Positions 1-10,396 of a stretch of DNA of 64,000 nt are shown piece by piece. The DNA is taken from NCBI GenBank assembly GCA_036768485.1, contig JAVLUZ010000841.1:22501-86500 (forward strand). Direction: 5' to 3'. Position 1 is the first letter of the stretch. The number at the start of each line of letters is the position of its first letter. Under the pieces are notes generated by a model. That model was not told the origin of the DNA. It saw only the letters and a program-made list of their open reading frames with translations, and did no database searches. Origin of the DNA: Mermis nigrescens. Taxonomy: Eukaryota > Nematoda > Enoplea > Mermithida > Mermithidae. The translations under genes and the position numbers were made by a program.

Positions 1-344
1 AATGTTCTAAATACCTGAAAAACAAGAGCTTATTTTTTGGACTATTTTCTGTTTTTCCCAGTGCTGACTTTTCAATGCTTGATATCAAGCTAGTGTTTTA
101 AGAGCAGCATATCTATAGAAAGTAAAAAAGAAAGATTGTTTGCTCGAAATTACGAAAATACGCTCATTTTAAATTGTTCGTGAAAGAGCTGGGAAATATA
201 CGAAGTTTATCTTTATCAATTAATGTCCTAAATACCTGAAAACGAGTAATTATGTTTTGGACTATTTTCTGTTTTTTCCAGTGATGACTTTTCAATGCTT
301 GATATCAAGCTAATGTTTTGAGAGCAGCATATCTGTAGAAAGGG
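1..344 (+). repeat. Tandem repeat, period about 221 bp
   Basis: Two successive copies start at 1 and 222 with nearly the same sequence (aatgttctaaatacctgaaa). A third, diverged copy resumes at about 1575-1745, so the foldback-like element at 345-1541 split the array. There is no coding potential. The left end lies outside the window. Confidence 0.75.
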
Positions 345-483
345 GTAGGGGACACTTGGCCAGCATATTCAGATGGCCAGCGTATTCACATGGCCATTGT
401 ATTCAGATGGCCAGCCTTTTAGTTCAGATGGCCAGCATAAGGCCAATAAAGGTTTAAGAAAAATAGGTTAACGATTGGCTTTC

Positions 484-650
484 TATCCAATACTATTACC
501 AACACACAAAGGTGTGATTCTCGCTGGGATACCGCAAGGGGTCGCGCTTTAACCTTCGCCACACAAGTGTAGCTTCCCATTTATCACTTCCGGAGGGATG
601 AAAGGCTGGGTGCGCTACTGGATTTGAGAGCGCCAAGGTCCCTAAATAAG
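484..650 (-). repeat. SINE fragment
   Basis: The stretch from 'ataccgcaag' through 'gccacacaagtg' and 'cttcccattt' to 'gatgaaaggctgg' is shared with the better-preserved copy at 3830-4075. The tRNA-like head is missing here, so this is a truncated copy of the same short interspersed element on the minus strand. Confidence 0.6.
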
Positions 651-1341
651 AATCCCAGGCATCATTTTATTTGCCTTCTGGTGGTCATTAGTACACATTC
701 TATTCTATTTGTATAAATATTGCTATGCGTACGTAAATATCTATTCATCTGGCTTATTTGTATCATTATTGTTTAAAATTTTATATTAATATATGTACCT
801 ATCTATATTTATTTTTATTAATTTGAACAAATTACCCTTAAATCTTATGAAAATGCGTAAGAAACATAGATGCAATTAATCCTATTCTAAATTCATTGCA
901 ACGTGGCTCTTCCCCAATCAAATAACGAGCAATGCGGAGGAAGCCATGCACTTCTGCAATATAGAATTGAAATAGATCGGGAGCCACAGTAGCAGCATTG
1001 AAGTCGGTAGATAGGTAGGTAGGTACCCATGTACTTTGTAATCAAATAATTCACCCAGTGTACCTACGACCATACACGGGCAGCATGGGCATTCTCGGGG
1101 TCTAAATGGGGTGAAGTCCAAAACAATGCAAAAATTGCTATTCTGGGGGTGTTGTGCCAATTATCGATTTCTAGGGGTTTCCTAATGTGTGCCTATAATG
1201 CTTTCCTATTGATTAATATATTTCTCTTAGTAACACGTAGGATTACTTATGTATTTGTATCTAGTAGCGCACTCGAACACGGTGGCGCAGTTGGCACCGA
1301 CCCGCCACTTACTCGCCAAGCCTTAAGCTGGCTATCTGACT
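651..1341. other. No gene seen (interior of element a)
   Basis: AT-rich DNA with a short GTAG microsatellite at 1008-1025. The short open frames here have no recognisable domain or compositional bias. Nothing else is supportable. Confidence 0.5.
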
Positions 1342-1574
1342 AAGCTGGTCATTTGAATATGCTCACCTTCTGATTATGCTGGCCATTTGAATACGCTGGC
1401 CATCTGAATAAGCTAGCCATGTTGACACAGTGGGCGTCGGAAATAGATCATTTTGGCTGGCCATCTGAATACGCTTGCCATCTGAATACGCTGGCCATCT
1501 GAATATGCTGGTCAAGCGAACCCAGCTGACCATGTGTCTCCTAATCGTATTTTCGTAATTTCGAGCAAACAATC

Positions 1575-2075
1575 TCTCCATTTTAAATTGTTCATGAACG
1601 AGCTGGGAAATTAGAGAAGTTTAATCTTTAACAATAATGTTTAAAAACCTGGAAATACAAGAGCTTATTTATTGGACTATTTTCTGTTTTTTTCCAGTGT
1701 CAAATTTACAATGCTAGATACCAAGCTAAGAGTTTTAAGAGCAGCATGATCTTTGAGGTTTGGGGGAGTTTTCACCCCTCCCCCAGAAAATTTTCACCCC
1801 TTCGGAAATTTTTCCACCCCTCTCCCCAGAATTCGCGATTTTTCGAAAGTTTCCAGAAATTTTCTAAAAATTCATAGGAAGGATGCTTTTTTAAGTATTC
1901 TTATCTATCTGTTTACTCAAAAGTGCTACATTTTGGGCGCTTCGCGCCATTATACTCATGTTTTGACTATATCTATTCAGTTTTTTCGACTTCTTGATTT
2001 TTTTGAAATTTTTTTGTGTTTCATGCTCTAGAAAGGTATAGCTTCGTCCGAAACGCGGAAGAGGACAAGTAATAA
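1575..2075 (+). repeat. Third flanking-repeat copy followed by degenerate M5 repeat
   Basis: The 221-bp repeat continues at 1575-1745. From 1745 the sequence belongs to family M5, which is marked by a C-rich head, the phrase 'gcgcttcgcgcc' (1939) and a 'cgtccgaaacg' block near the tail (2045). Better M5 copies are at 19735-20150, 44935-45390 and 45395-45720. Confidence 0.5.
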
Positions 2076-2083
2076 ATAACTAG

Positions 2084-2667
2084 GTAAATGTATTATTAAA
2101 TTTTAATTATTATAATATTATATTTATTATATTTATATTTTTATATTTATTTATAATAAATATATTTATTATATTTATTGCGGAATATTGTAGGAAGATA
2201 TAGTACATATTTTGGTACTATTGATATTTTTAGTTGTTTTTGGACAATTCTGCCGCTTGACGAGTATGAGCATTATATTCGACATTATATAGTTATCCTT
2301 AGAATATTTGCTGCTTAGCAATGCATCATTGCAGAGCATCTATTACTAGATTTCAAAGTTTGATTGAACTCTTCGTACCATACATACACAACATGGGAAT
2401 TCTTGGATTGGACTGGAAGAGTTATCTAAAGTGCCTTTTTGAGCGTATAAATGATAGTCACGCGTCAATAAACATAAGTTTTTTGGAATTTTTAACGATG
2501 CTCTTTCTTTCTAGGTACTAAAAATATTAAAAATTCAACAAAATGTGTTCCAAAATGACTGTTTGGCGTAAGGCAATGGAAATTTGGCACTTTTGGTCTA
2601 TAATATTGATAAAACAATTAATGTATGACGTTTCCAACAATTTTTCTGGAAAGTTGCGACACATGGG
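2084..2667. other. AT-rich low-complexity tract, then no gene seen
   Basis: Positions 2084-2182 are almost pure TTTATA-type low-complexity sequence. The remainder up to the M1 insertion has no gene or repeat that I recognise. Confidence 0.5.
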
Positions 2668-2675
2668 GAGGGGAC

Positions 2676-2911
2676 CATAGGTGGGCAGCACCAAAATTCT
2701 GGGGGTGGGGTGCAGGATTTTTCAAAGGTCAAAGAAGGGTCTTAAAAATAGTGGTATGGCGAAAAAACACCATTTTTCAACGTTTCTCATCGAGCACTAT
2801 CCTATGGCATCAAAAAAATTGCGAAAAAAAACAAAAAAATTCAAAAATTGAATTCTGGGGGTATTTGAACTTCTGGGGGTGCATATCCCCAACCTCCCAC
2901 GCCCACCTGTG
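2676..2911 (+). mobile_element. hAT-type MITE, family M1, copy 1
   Basis: The ends CATAGGTGGGC and GCCCACCTGTG form an imperfect terminal inverted repeat. Perfect 8-bp target duplications GAGGGGAC flank it (2668-2675 and 2912-2919). The CA terminus and 8-bp duplication are hAT features. The interior has G-runs at both ends and the family core 'ggtatggcg...tttctcat...atggcatcaaa'. Non-coding. Confidence 0.88.
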
Positions 2912-2919
2912 GAGGGGAC

Positions 2920-3829
2920 CCTGACCGAGGGCTTAGAAAGATTTGGAACTTCGGAAGCCAGAAAAATCTGTTGCAAGCCTACTTGGTCCGCTGTTTTTCC
3001 ACTATAAGGCACTCATATTGTTTTACAGTTGTCTACACGCTCCCTTTCATCCATACATGTATGAGGGGGTTATCCCACTCAAAGTTAGGCGGCCTCCGTC
3101 CCCTTCCCAAATCTGAACATTTCTAACCCAATTTTTGGCAAAAAAATCTCGTTTTTTTGGCTATTTTTAAGTGATTCTTTTTGTTATTTTTGGTTAAATT
3201 ACCCCTCCTTCAAAATTACCGAGGACCATAACATGACTGAAATTCGAAATCCACGCCTTCTCTGAGGAAGTGAAACCTCAAAAATTGTCCCACATTTTCA
3301 GCTTGAAACAAGATACTTTTTTGCTTGTACCCTTTCATCGACTAATGTTTTTTTTTAAATTTTTCATTTCAACTCAGGTCAACAAGAATATGTTATACTA
3401 GCAGAAATAACGAATTTTGTTTGAATTTGAATTCAGATGTTTCTTTTACACGTATAAATAAATTTACTGCTCTGAAATACAAATCTCCATAGTCACTATG
3501 TGCTTGTGAGTTGAATCTTATTTCTATGTACACTTTCAACTACAAAGAAGTTTTTTTATTTAATATTGATGCGTTCAGAAGCAATTTTAGGTAATGAAAC
3601 ATTATTTTTTGGCGTGTTCTCTGCGTTTTTAGATTACATATGTAGGTTTTGGTGGTAAAATAAAAAATTATGTGATTCAGCAAAAATTTTAGCAATTTAT
3701 TCTTTAAAACATAATTTAACAACATTTACAGAAATTATGTTTAGGCTAGCGCGAAACCCGACCCCTAGAAAAATTTGTACAAGAATATTGGGCGGTTAAT
3801 GTATGCATATTAAAAAGGGTCGGGCTTTA
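2920..3829. other. No gene seen; degenerate repeat DNA
   Basis: A weak, partly similar counterpart of 3045-3230 occurs at 25550-25740 (C-rich block followed by AT-rich sequence). I see no coding region, RNA gene or intact element. Confidence 0.4.
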
Positions 3830-4075
3830 CACCCGAAGTGGGTTTTGGTTTTTGCCCATGCATCCGAAGATGCTTTCAGCTAAGATACCGCAAGAAGGCG
3901 CAAGTCCCAAGGGTTTTAACCTCCGCCACACAAGTGCAGCTTCCCATTTATCGACCCCGGAGGAATGAAAGGCTGGGTTGGCCTGCCGAAAAGTACTGCA
4001 TCGAGGCGAAATCAAACCTGGGACCTTTAGATCCGTAGGTTAAAGTGTTTACCACTCGGCGTCGCGTCTCTCGAC
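3830..4075 (-). repeat. tRNA-derived SINE
   Basis: Read on the minus strand from about 4070, the sequence has a tRNA-like pol III promoter. An A-box-like GCCGAGTGGTAAACAC is followed about 40 nt later by a B-box-like GGTTTGATTTC, and then by the body shared with 484-650. The head resembles a Leu/Ser-type tRNA, but there is no foldable mature tRNA end, so it is a SINE and not a tRNA gene. Confidence 0.65.
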
Positions 4076-4235
4076 CAACAGATTGAAAACTGTTCACTAT
4101 TCCCTGAAGACATTAAATTTGGTTTTTCATTTTTCTTCTTTTATGATCTTTTATCAGTGCGTAGAGCCAGATGTTAAAACCTCAAATGCTTCTGTTACCT
4201 CTTTCACCAATTCTTAATTTTTCGTATCCTATACA

Positions 4236-4500
4236 GACTCCAGAATTCATCGGGACCTTTTGAACAATTTCCCCGCCACCGTTTTTGGAGAGACAATATA
4301 AAGATACAGTGATCAAATTATAGGTATAAATGTAAACAACCTTTATTGACTTTATTTTGCAGGTGCAGAGACAAGAAGTTGTAAGATAATTGTATGTAAA
4401 GTTTCGTTACTGCAGCTATTATGGATCGGCTAAAAACGGTGGGGAAAAATTGTTCAAAAGGTCCATTCGTCGTACCCCAGAATAAATTTTTGAAATTTTT
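4236..4500. repeat. Small inverted-repeat element
   Basis: A block at about 4250-4284 (accttttgaacaatttcccc) recurs inverted at about 4434-4466, giving a short hairpin-like element. No coding capacity and no identified family. Confidence 0.4.
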
Positions 4501-4601
4501 CGGTTTTTCGTGATTTTCTGATGCCAAGTTATATATTTTTGTAAAAAATGTTGATTTTTGCGTGATAAGAAATCGTTTATTGATACGATTTCTATAATTA
4601 A

Positions 4602-5509
4602 CTGTTCTATGAAGTATTTGTTTTATTCTTACTTTACATTAATGATATTACAAACCTTTGCATTAGTGAAAAAACAAAAATTATGCTTTTCGCGGATGAT
4701 ATTAAGATATATGCTAAATCAGTGGATTTTTTCCTTTTACAAAAACTTCTTACTGATATTATCAAATGGTCTAAGTTATGGCAATTACCCCTATCAGTAT
4801 CTAAATGTCAAGTCCTTTACTTTGGTCATAATAATCCTCGCTTTGATTATTTTATAAATGATAAAAAACTTCTTCCTACTAATATTGGGGTTCGGGATTT
4901 AGGTATTACTTTAAATGAAACTTTGAATTTTTCTCCTCATATAAGAAATATAGTCAAAAAGGCTTACTTTCGATTATCACTTATTTTTCGATCATTTCAG
5001 ATTAAGAATACAGAAGCATTAATTTTAGCTTTCAAGCAATTTATTCGCCCCCTTTTAGAATTTAATACAGTTATTTGGAATTCATATAAGAAATGTGATA
5101 CAAAAAATATAGAAAAAGTTCAAAAATATTTTACCAAACGTATTCTTAAATTTAGTGATATACCATATGAACGTCGGCTTCAGATTTTAGAATTAGACTC
5201 GTGGAATTTCGTAGAGTTGTTTTTGATTTATCCATGATATATAAAATTTTCAATGGATATATACAAATTGATCCTGATGATTTTTTCACACTTACACAGT
5301 CATCTAAAACTCGAGCTAAAAATAGTTTAAAACTTAAAGGTGAAAAATTTCGTTTAGATGTTAAAAAATATTCTTTTCCAAATAGAGTCCTATATCTATG
5401 GAATTCTCTCCCAGATGCGATTATTTGTTCTTCTTCGGCAAATATCTTTCAGACCAGGGTTAAAGATTACCTCAAGTCAAAAATTATGGCTCCAACCAGT
5501 ATGCTTTAA
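4602..5509 (+). pseudogene. Non-LTR retrotransposon reverse transcriptase, C-terminal part (5' truncated)
   Basis: The open frame from 4602 contains the reverse-transcriptase catalytic box as FADD (about 4686-4697) and the downstream thumb-type signature VRDLGITLN at about 4890, as in Jockey/CR1-type elements. A frame change at about 5201-5237 splits the C-terminal part (5201-5509, with IFNGYIQIDPDDFF and SFPNRVLYLWNSLP). The 5' half (endonuclease and palm start) is missing, as is usual after incomplete target-primed reverse transcription. The stop at 5507 is followed by a short AT-rich 3' region with an AATAAA-type signal near 5610. It cannot be active as it stands. The clade is inferred only from the motif pattern. 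Confidence 0.8.
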
Positions 5510-5640
5510 TGTATCGTGGAGCTATTGCAGCCAGTGAAACTAGCGATGATTTTTTATTCTTCGTATTTTGCCGTGTTTATGTGTATTTTACCTGTTTCAT
5601 TGACTTTGCAATAAAATTTGTCTTTATATAAATTTGTATT
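5510..5640 (+). mobile_element. Probable 3' UTR/end of the retrotransposon
   Basis: AT-rich tail directly after the reverse-transcriptase stop, with 'gcaataaaatttg' near 5610 as a likely polyadenylation signal. No clear poly(A) tail or target duplication was found, so the end is approximate. Confidence 0.4.
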
Positions 5641-6220
5641 ATCTTGTTATTTCCTTCCTTTTGAAATGATCTTATTCATTCGTAGCAACAGGAATAAAAT
5701 ATTTTTGTATGCACCATGTGTGATATTCAAAACAGTTTAGGTCAAACAAAATTATTTAGGGCTGTCTGCATATATCTTAGCCCTTAATCATGAGAACAAA
5801 TGAACATCAATAAAATCAATATTGTATAATTTTATAGAGAGAGATCCACGATATGCTGCAACCTTACAAGGCTGATGTGCATGCGGATGAGCTAATAGTA
5901 TCCTTTGATCAGGGCCCTGTTGCACAAGTGGCTAGGAGTGTAGAAGTTAGGAGTGTAGGAGGAATTCCTGTTGCACAGTCTAGGAGTAAGGAGACTCCTA
6001 AAGTAGGAGTGTAGAAGTAAATGTAGGAGTAAAAGGGGCTGACGTAGGAGTAATTTTAGGAGTAAATTTTCTTCCTGTTGCACACTAGTTAGGAGTGTTA
6101 TTTGTAGGAGTAATTTTACTCCTAGAAGTGCACACAAAATCTAGGAGTGTTTGTATGCTCCTAAATGCTGAGGAGTAAACTTTCATTGTCATTTTTTGAA
6201 TATGTCGAGTTAAACGTTCT

Positions 6221-6775
6221 ATGGATAGCTCCAGCGAGAGTGAAACTGAGGTAGAAGTTACGAATAAACGGAAGCGACCATTATATAAACCGAGGATAAA
6301 TTTTGAATTAGATAATTTTCACGAATGCTTCCGGCTTAATCGTCACGTTGTGAAACAAATTTATAATACTATTGGTGCTTTTTGGAACCAAAGACGTATC
6401 AGAATTGTGCTTTATCACCTGATAAGCAAATTTTACTTACGCTTAGATTCTTAGCAACTGGAGGAATATACACGCTTGTCGGAGATGCTCACGGTTTACA
6501 TAAGTCAACGGTGTGTCGAAAGATACACAATGTCGTCAGCTTAATTAATAGGCTCATTTGGCCCAAAATTGTTGACTTTCCTAAAAGTTTAGCCAGCTTA
6601 GTTGAAAATGCTCATAAATTTCATGAAATTTAAGGTATTCCGTCTATATTGGGTTGCGCAGATGGTATCCACATTCGTATTAAAATGCCCTCAGAACACG
6701 AAGCAACATTTAATAATCGTTATCAGGAACATTCTATTAACTTATCAGGAACATTCTATTATATGAATTTTTAAG
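6221..6775 (+). pseudogene. Harbinger (HARBI1-like) DDE transposase, broken
   Basis: The N-terminal part from ATG 6221 is acidic then basic. The frame changes at about 6400. The region with LRFLATGGIY and KSTVCRKIHNVV is typical of the HARBI1-like helix-turn-helix zone. A TAA stop at 6631-6633 interrupts the frame just before the block holding GCADGIHI, where the D is the first catalytic aspartate. A short local duplication (AACTTATCAGGAACATTCTA, near 6740) and a deletion then remove the C-terminal catalytic half. The product would normally cut and paste the element together with its Myb-like partner. Confidence 0.8.
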
Positions 6776-6798
6776 CTTCAGAGCGTTGCGTGCTTTAT

Positions 6799-7135
6799 TT
6801 AATTACCTATAAGCTCAGGAGAATCCTTTCCAATAATTTCTATTATAAGCAAATCAATCTCATTGAGCTCCGTATTGAAGCTATCAGCACCAGTTTTATT
6901 TAGTTTGTCTAACTTTTCCTTTGTCTTGCTTTTTATGTTGCTCTTTGTCCCGAAGATATTGCCAATCTTTTCCTTCGGGAAGAGGATCAAATCCATTTGC
7001 TATGCAATCTTCTCGAATTTTAGTCCAAGCATCTCGTTTAGAATCGCGTGTAACAGTAGGAGTGAATTTTCCGAGTAACACTTCTTTATTTTCGCGAATT
7101 AATTTTGAAAAGATGATCTTTTCCTCTCGTAACAT
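6799..7135 (-). pseudogene. Harbinger Myb/SANT-like DNA-binding protein, frameshifted
   Basis: From ATG 7135 on the minus strand the product begins MLREEKIIFSKLIRENKEVL and continues with VTRDSKRDAWTKIRED. This spacing of hydrophobic and tryptophan residues is that of the Myb/SANT-like accessory proteins of Harbinger transposons. A frame change at about 6940-6990 separates the Lys-rich C-terminal part, which ends near the family-typical KTG. In known Harbingers this partner takes the transposase to the nucleus and binds the element ends. Its position, convergent with the transposase inside the same inverted repeats, supports the call. Confidence 0.7.
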
Positions 7136-7407
7136 GATAATGAATTGAAGACCGGCTGTTAGCGACTAGATTGAATACAAAACGACTTAGCCGTAAAAAG
7201 TCCGCTTCGATTTACTCCTACACTCATACACTCCTAAAATTACTCCTACTAGGAGTAAAAGGAGTTTACTCCTAGGTGTTGTTCAAAAATTACTCCTACT
7301 CTAGGAGTAACTTGTGCAACCAGATTTAGGAAACTCCTCGGCTAGGAGTAATTTTACTCCTACACTCCTACACTCCTAAACTCCTAATCTTGTGCAATAG
7401 GGCCCAG

Positions 7408-8055
7408 TTTTGAAAACCGAACGACGAATTTGTTCAAGAACTATGTTTTTGCTCATCAGTGCTCGATTTTTACAGTGCGCTGTTGTTAGAATCGGTGTCA
7501 GTGATAGAAACCGTGCATTAAACTGCAAACTTATTGTGCCTTGTAGACGTGTGGTGCACAAGGTAAGGGTCGGCAGGGGCGGGGGTAAAATCCCAGGAAT
7601 CCAGATTAGTAAATTTATTGTTCACGCTTATTCTGTAGTCAAATAATGAAGATTATCAAAATAGCCTGCATAAAATATTTTTTCGTATTAATACCGCATT
7701 TTTAGCATGTTTATTTCATTCTGACTGCTTTATATTGCTTTTAACGCTAGAAAATGTAGAAATTGATCAATTTGGCTAGAAATTTTAAGTTTTTAAATCA
7801 TTTAGACACAATTTTTAGTGTTTTTTGAATCCGGCGCTAGGAAAAATTTTGCGATTTTTACTGCGTTTGTCTTCAAAAATGATGCAGAAAATCTCCCGTC
7901 AGCTAAATTTCGCCGGTGGTCTGATTAGGTGAAATCGCCAAAAATGTTACTAAAAATATAATTCTGGGGTCTACAGTAATCTGTGGGGTGGGTAAAATCC
8001 CCAGATCCCACACCCGTGTGTTCCCCTCGCGGCTATGTGCATGTTTAACGCTTGT
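7408..8055. repeat. Degenerate repeat DNA; M3-like block at 7915-8018
   Basis: A block starting 'ggtctgattaggtgaaatcgcc' resembles family M3 (16655-16797 and others), which shares the phrase 'caaaattgccaaaaatagcacc' and G-rich blocks. The rest is AT-rich without a recognisable gene. Confidence 0.4.
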
Positions 8056-8063
8056 GTCGTTTA

Positions 8064-8273
8064 CATAGGTGGGCAGCACCAAAGTTCTGGGGGAGTGCAA
8101 GATTTTTCAAAGGTGGCCTTGGTGGTATGGCCAAAAACACCATATTTCAACGTTTCTCATCGAGCACTATCCATTGGCATCAAATATTGCGAAAAAAATG
8201 TCAAAAATTGAATTCTTGGGTATATTTTGGTTTCTGGGGGATGCATACCCCCAAACCCTTACGCCCACGTGTA
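8064..8273 (+). mobile_element. hAT-type MITE, family M1, copy 2
   Basis: The ends CATAGGTGGGC and GCCCACGTGTA are flanked by GTCGTTTA and GTCATTTA, 7 of 8 matching. Same orientation and core as copy 1, slightly shorter by internal deletion. Confidence 0.82.
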
Positions 8274-8508
8274 GTCATTTAGTCGTTTCGCTTAGTGAAT
8301 TGTACGTAGGAAGATGACGTATCGGCGAACCTTTTTAGGTTTAAATTTCTTGTCGTTTTCTATACGGGGAAGGACAAATTAAGGAGTTTGGTTCCCTTTA
8401 TTTGAAAAGGACTTGTGTTGTGTGCATTGTATACGTAAACTGCTGAAAAAACAGTGTCAATTTTCGACAACGCAGTATTGTTGTTATGCATTTTTTTATG
8501 TGCTTCAA

Positions 8509-8986
8509 CAGTGACGGATCCTGAATTTTCTGACGGGGGGCGGAATCCCAACTTTTCTAAATAGTGTCAAAAAGTGTTCAGAAATCCGTCCATTGTACTT
8601 AAAGCATCGATTTTTTGCCGTCTTTTGATAGACAGAATCTTTGTGTTCAGTTCGAAAAATTAGAAATTTTATAACTTTTCTGCGAAAAATGCGCATTGTT
8701 AGTTTGAAAATCGGCGTAAAGCACCGAAAATTATTCGAGAGATCATTGCAAGAAGCAAAAAATCCTTGTTTTGTAAATAAACTATTCTGACGTAAGAAAA
8801 TAAATTATAGAGTAAAGAAAGTCAGTAAATGTCATCAATGAGTAGTATCTGGTGCGTAGCCGGAAAAATTTGAAAAATTGTGATAAAAAATTGCTAAAAT
8901 CATCAAAAATACACGTTTTTCTCTATTGCGCCCAATTAAATTTTGACGGAAGGGGGCGGCCCTGCGCACCTTTAAATCCGTGCCTG
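8509..8986 (+). mobile_element. hAT-type element, family M2, copy 1
   Basis: Starts CAGTGACGGATCC and ends ATCCGTGCCTG, an imperfect inverted repeat of the CAGTGGCGGAT type. Flanks TGCTTCAA (8501-8508) and TGCTTTAA (8987-8994) match 7 of 8. No transposase; a non-autonomous relic of 478 bp. Confidence 0.75.
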
Positions 8987-9404
8987 TGCTTTAATAGCTT
9001 ATATACATACCAATTTCGTTTTGCCTATGTCCCGTGCCTATTGTTGTTGTGATTTTTTTCTTGCCAGTCAATGGTTTTGTAACTCGTTTTTATCCGATAC
9101 ATTTCTTCTTTAATTAGCGTTATAGTCCGCGTCGAATTATGTTTTCAACATTTTACGCGTATCATAGTCCATTTGAAATCAATAAATGTATCTCGCCTTC
9201 ATTATGCTCGTTTGTGCATGTGTCGATCAATCTTTTTTAGCGTGTTTTTAGTCATCAACAATGGAAAAATTTTCATGCTCGATCAAAACTAAATTTTAGT
9301 GGGTATACTAGAAGCGACTTAGGGCACAAAAATTTTCATGTTCAATCAAATCTGAATTTTAGTGGCGTATGAAATTAATATTCATATTCGATCGACGTAA
9401 TTTA
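8987..9404. other. No gene seen
   Basis: AT-rich sequence with two short near-duplicates of 'aaaattttcatgntcgatcaaa' at about 9265 and 9330. Nothing coding or structured is supportable. Confidence 0.4.
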
Positions 9405-9570
9405 ATTTTTGCAAATTTTTTTGTTTTTTTGCAAATTGTGATTCCAATGGATAGTGCTCGAAGAGACGCTGAAAAATGGTGTTTTTTCGCCATACCACCA
9501 TTTTTTAGGCCATTTTTCGACCTTTGAAATAATCTTGCACCCCCCAGAACTTTGGTGCAACTCATCTATG
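9405..9570 (-). mobile_element. M1 MITE, partial copy 3
   Basis: Carries the M1 core (patterns 'ccaatggatagtgctcga' and 'cgccataccaccatttttt') and the 'cttgcaccccccagaa' block, but the C-rich outer half is missing and the other end has decayed to 'ctcatctatg'. No target duplication is detectable. Confidence 0.65.
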
Positions 9571-9659
9571 TATACTTACAATTGCTTAAATTACCCTATA
9601 TGCGATGCTGCTGAGTCGCTCTTAAATCCACCTCTATCATACCCTTAACTCCGCGGTGT

Positions 9660-10396
9660 AGACCCAACATTCCCACCGTCCTAACATTCCCACTGCGAGT
9701 CCCAACATTCCTCCGCGGGTCCCAACATTTTCACCTTCCCAACATTCTCAGCCGTCCCAACACTTCCACTGCAAGCACTGGCAGGACAAATCGTCTAAGT
9801 GATTGGTCAAAAGACTGGGTGAGTTCAGAAGTTATGTACTGACGGGCATTGAGTAGTGCGTGCCTTATTAAAGCGTTTTTTAGTTCATTTTAGTTCAAAG
9901 CCTCAAATTTTCGGCGCTTTGCGCTATATATGTACATAGTTTTGACTATATTTTGTTCAAATTGCTTGATTCTTTCGAAATTTTTTGTTTTTATGTTCTA
10001 GAAAGAGCGAGCATTGTCCGAAACATCAAAAAAACGTGTTTTTGACTTGTACCATTCGTTTTTTATCCCAGGAGAGGCACTTTCAAAAAATTTTTCGGAT
10101 CTGACTCCCCAGAATTCCCATTCTGTACATGTTTATGCTTGGGAGTGGGACTCGTAGGGGAATGTCAGGACAATAGGAATGTTGGTACGGTGGGAATGTT
10201 GATACAGTGAGAATATTGGGACTTGCGGCGGGAATGTTGAGTTGTTGGGAATGTTGGGACGGCGGGAATGTTCGGACGGTGGGAATGTTGGGACTCGCGA
10301 TGGGAATATTGGGACTTCGCGGTAGAAAAGTAGGGACGGTGGGAGTGTTGGAAAAGTGGGAATGTTGGAATGGTGGGAATGTTGGGACACGCACGA
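9660..10396. mobile_element. Foldback-like element e: inverted arrays of CCCACCGTCCCAACATT
   Basis: The left array (about 9660-9776) repeats CCCAACATTCCCACCGT-type units. The right array (about 10139-10396) carries the complement, GGGAATGTTGGGACGGTG, in about a dozen degenerate copies. Between them sits an M5 repeat (9880-10130). The long Pro/Ser-rich open frames over the arrays are translation of the repeat and are not taken as genes. Confidence 0.6.
9880..10130 (+). repeat. Family M5 copy
   Basis: Has the family landmarks in order: 'ttttcggcgctttgcgc', 'gttctagaaagagcgagcat', 'tgtccgaaac', a T-rich block, and a tail 'cagaattcccattctgtaca'. Non-coding. Confidence 0.6.

Larger units (their letters stand above)
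345..1541. mobile_element. Foldback-like element a: inverted arrays of GATGGCCAGCGTATTCA
   Basis: The left end (345-442) repeats a roughly 17-bp motif, GATGGCCAGCGTATTCA. The right end (about 1342-1541) carries the same motif inverted, in more copies. Both extremes resemble AGGRGACACWTGG. The interior holds a SINE fragment and otherwise unremarkable DNA, and no transposase is visible. This matches the foldback/Galileo type of element, in which long inverted repeats are built of short tandem units. No clear target duplication was found, so the exact borders are uncertain. Confidence 0.6.
5913..7404. mobile_element. PIF/Harbinger DNA transposon, decayed
   Basis: Terminal inverted repeats GGCCCTGTTGCACAAG (5913) and CTTGTGCAATAGGGCC (ending 7404) match at all but one position. 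A 3-bp duplication CAG flanks them (5910-5912, 7405-7407). Subterminal zones (about 5930-6180 and 7210-7390) are packed with TAGGAGT repeats, probably transposase-binding sites. Two convergent gene remnants lie inside, the usual Harbinger pair of transposase plus Myb/SANT-like protein. Both are broken, so the element is non-autonomous now. Confidence 0.85.

Noticed and set aside
3990..4075. A possible tRNA gene on the minus strand
   Set aside because: A- and B-box-like sequences are there, but the cloverleaf ends do not pair and the body continues into a SINE shared with 484-650.
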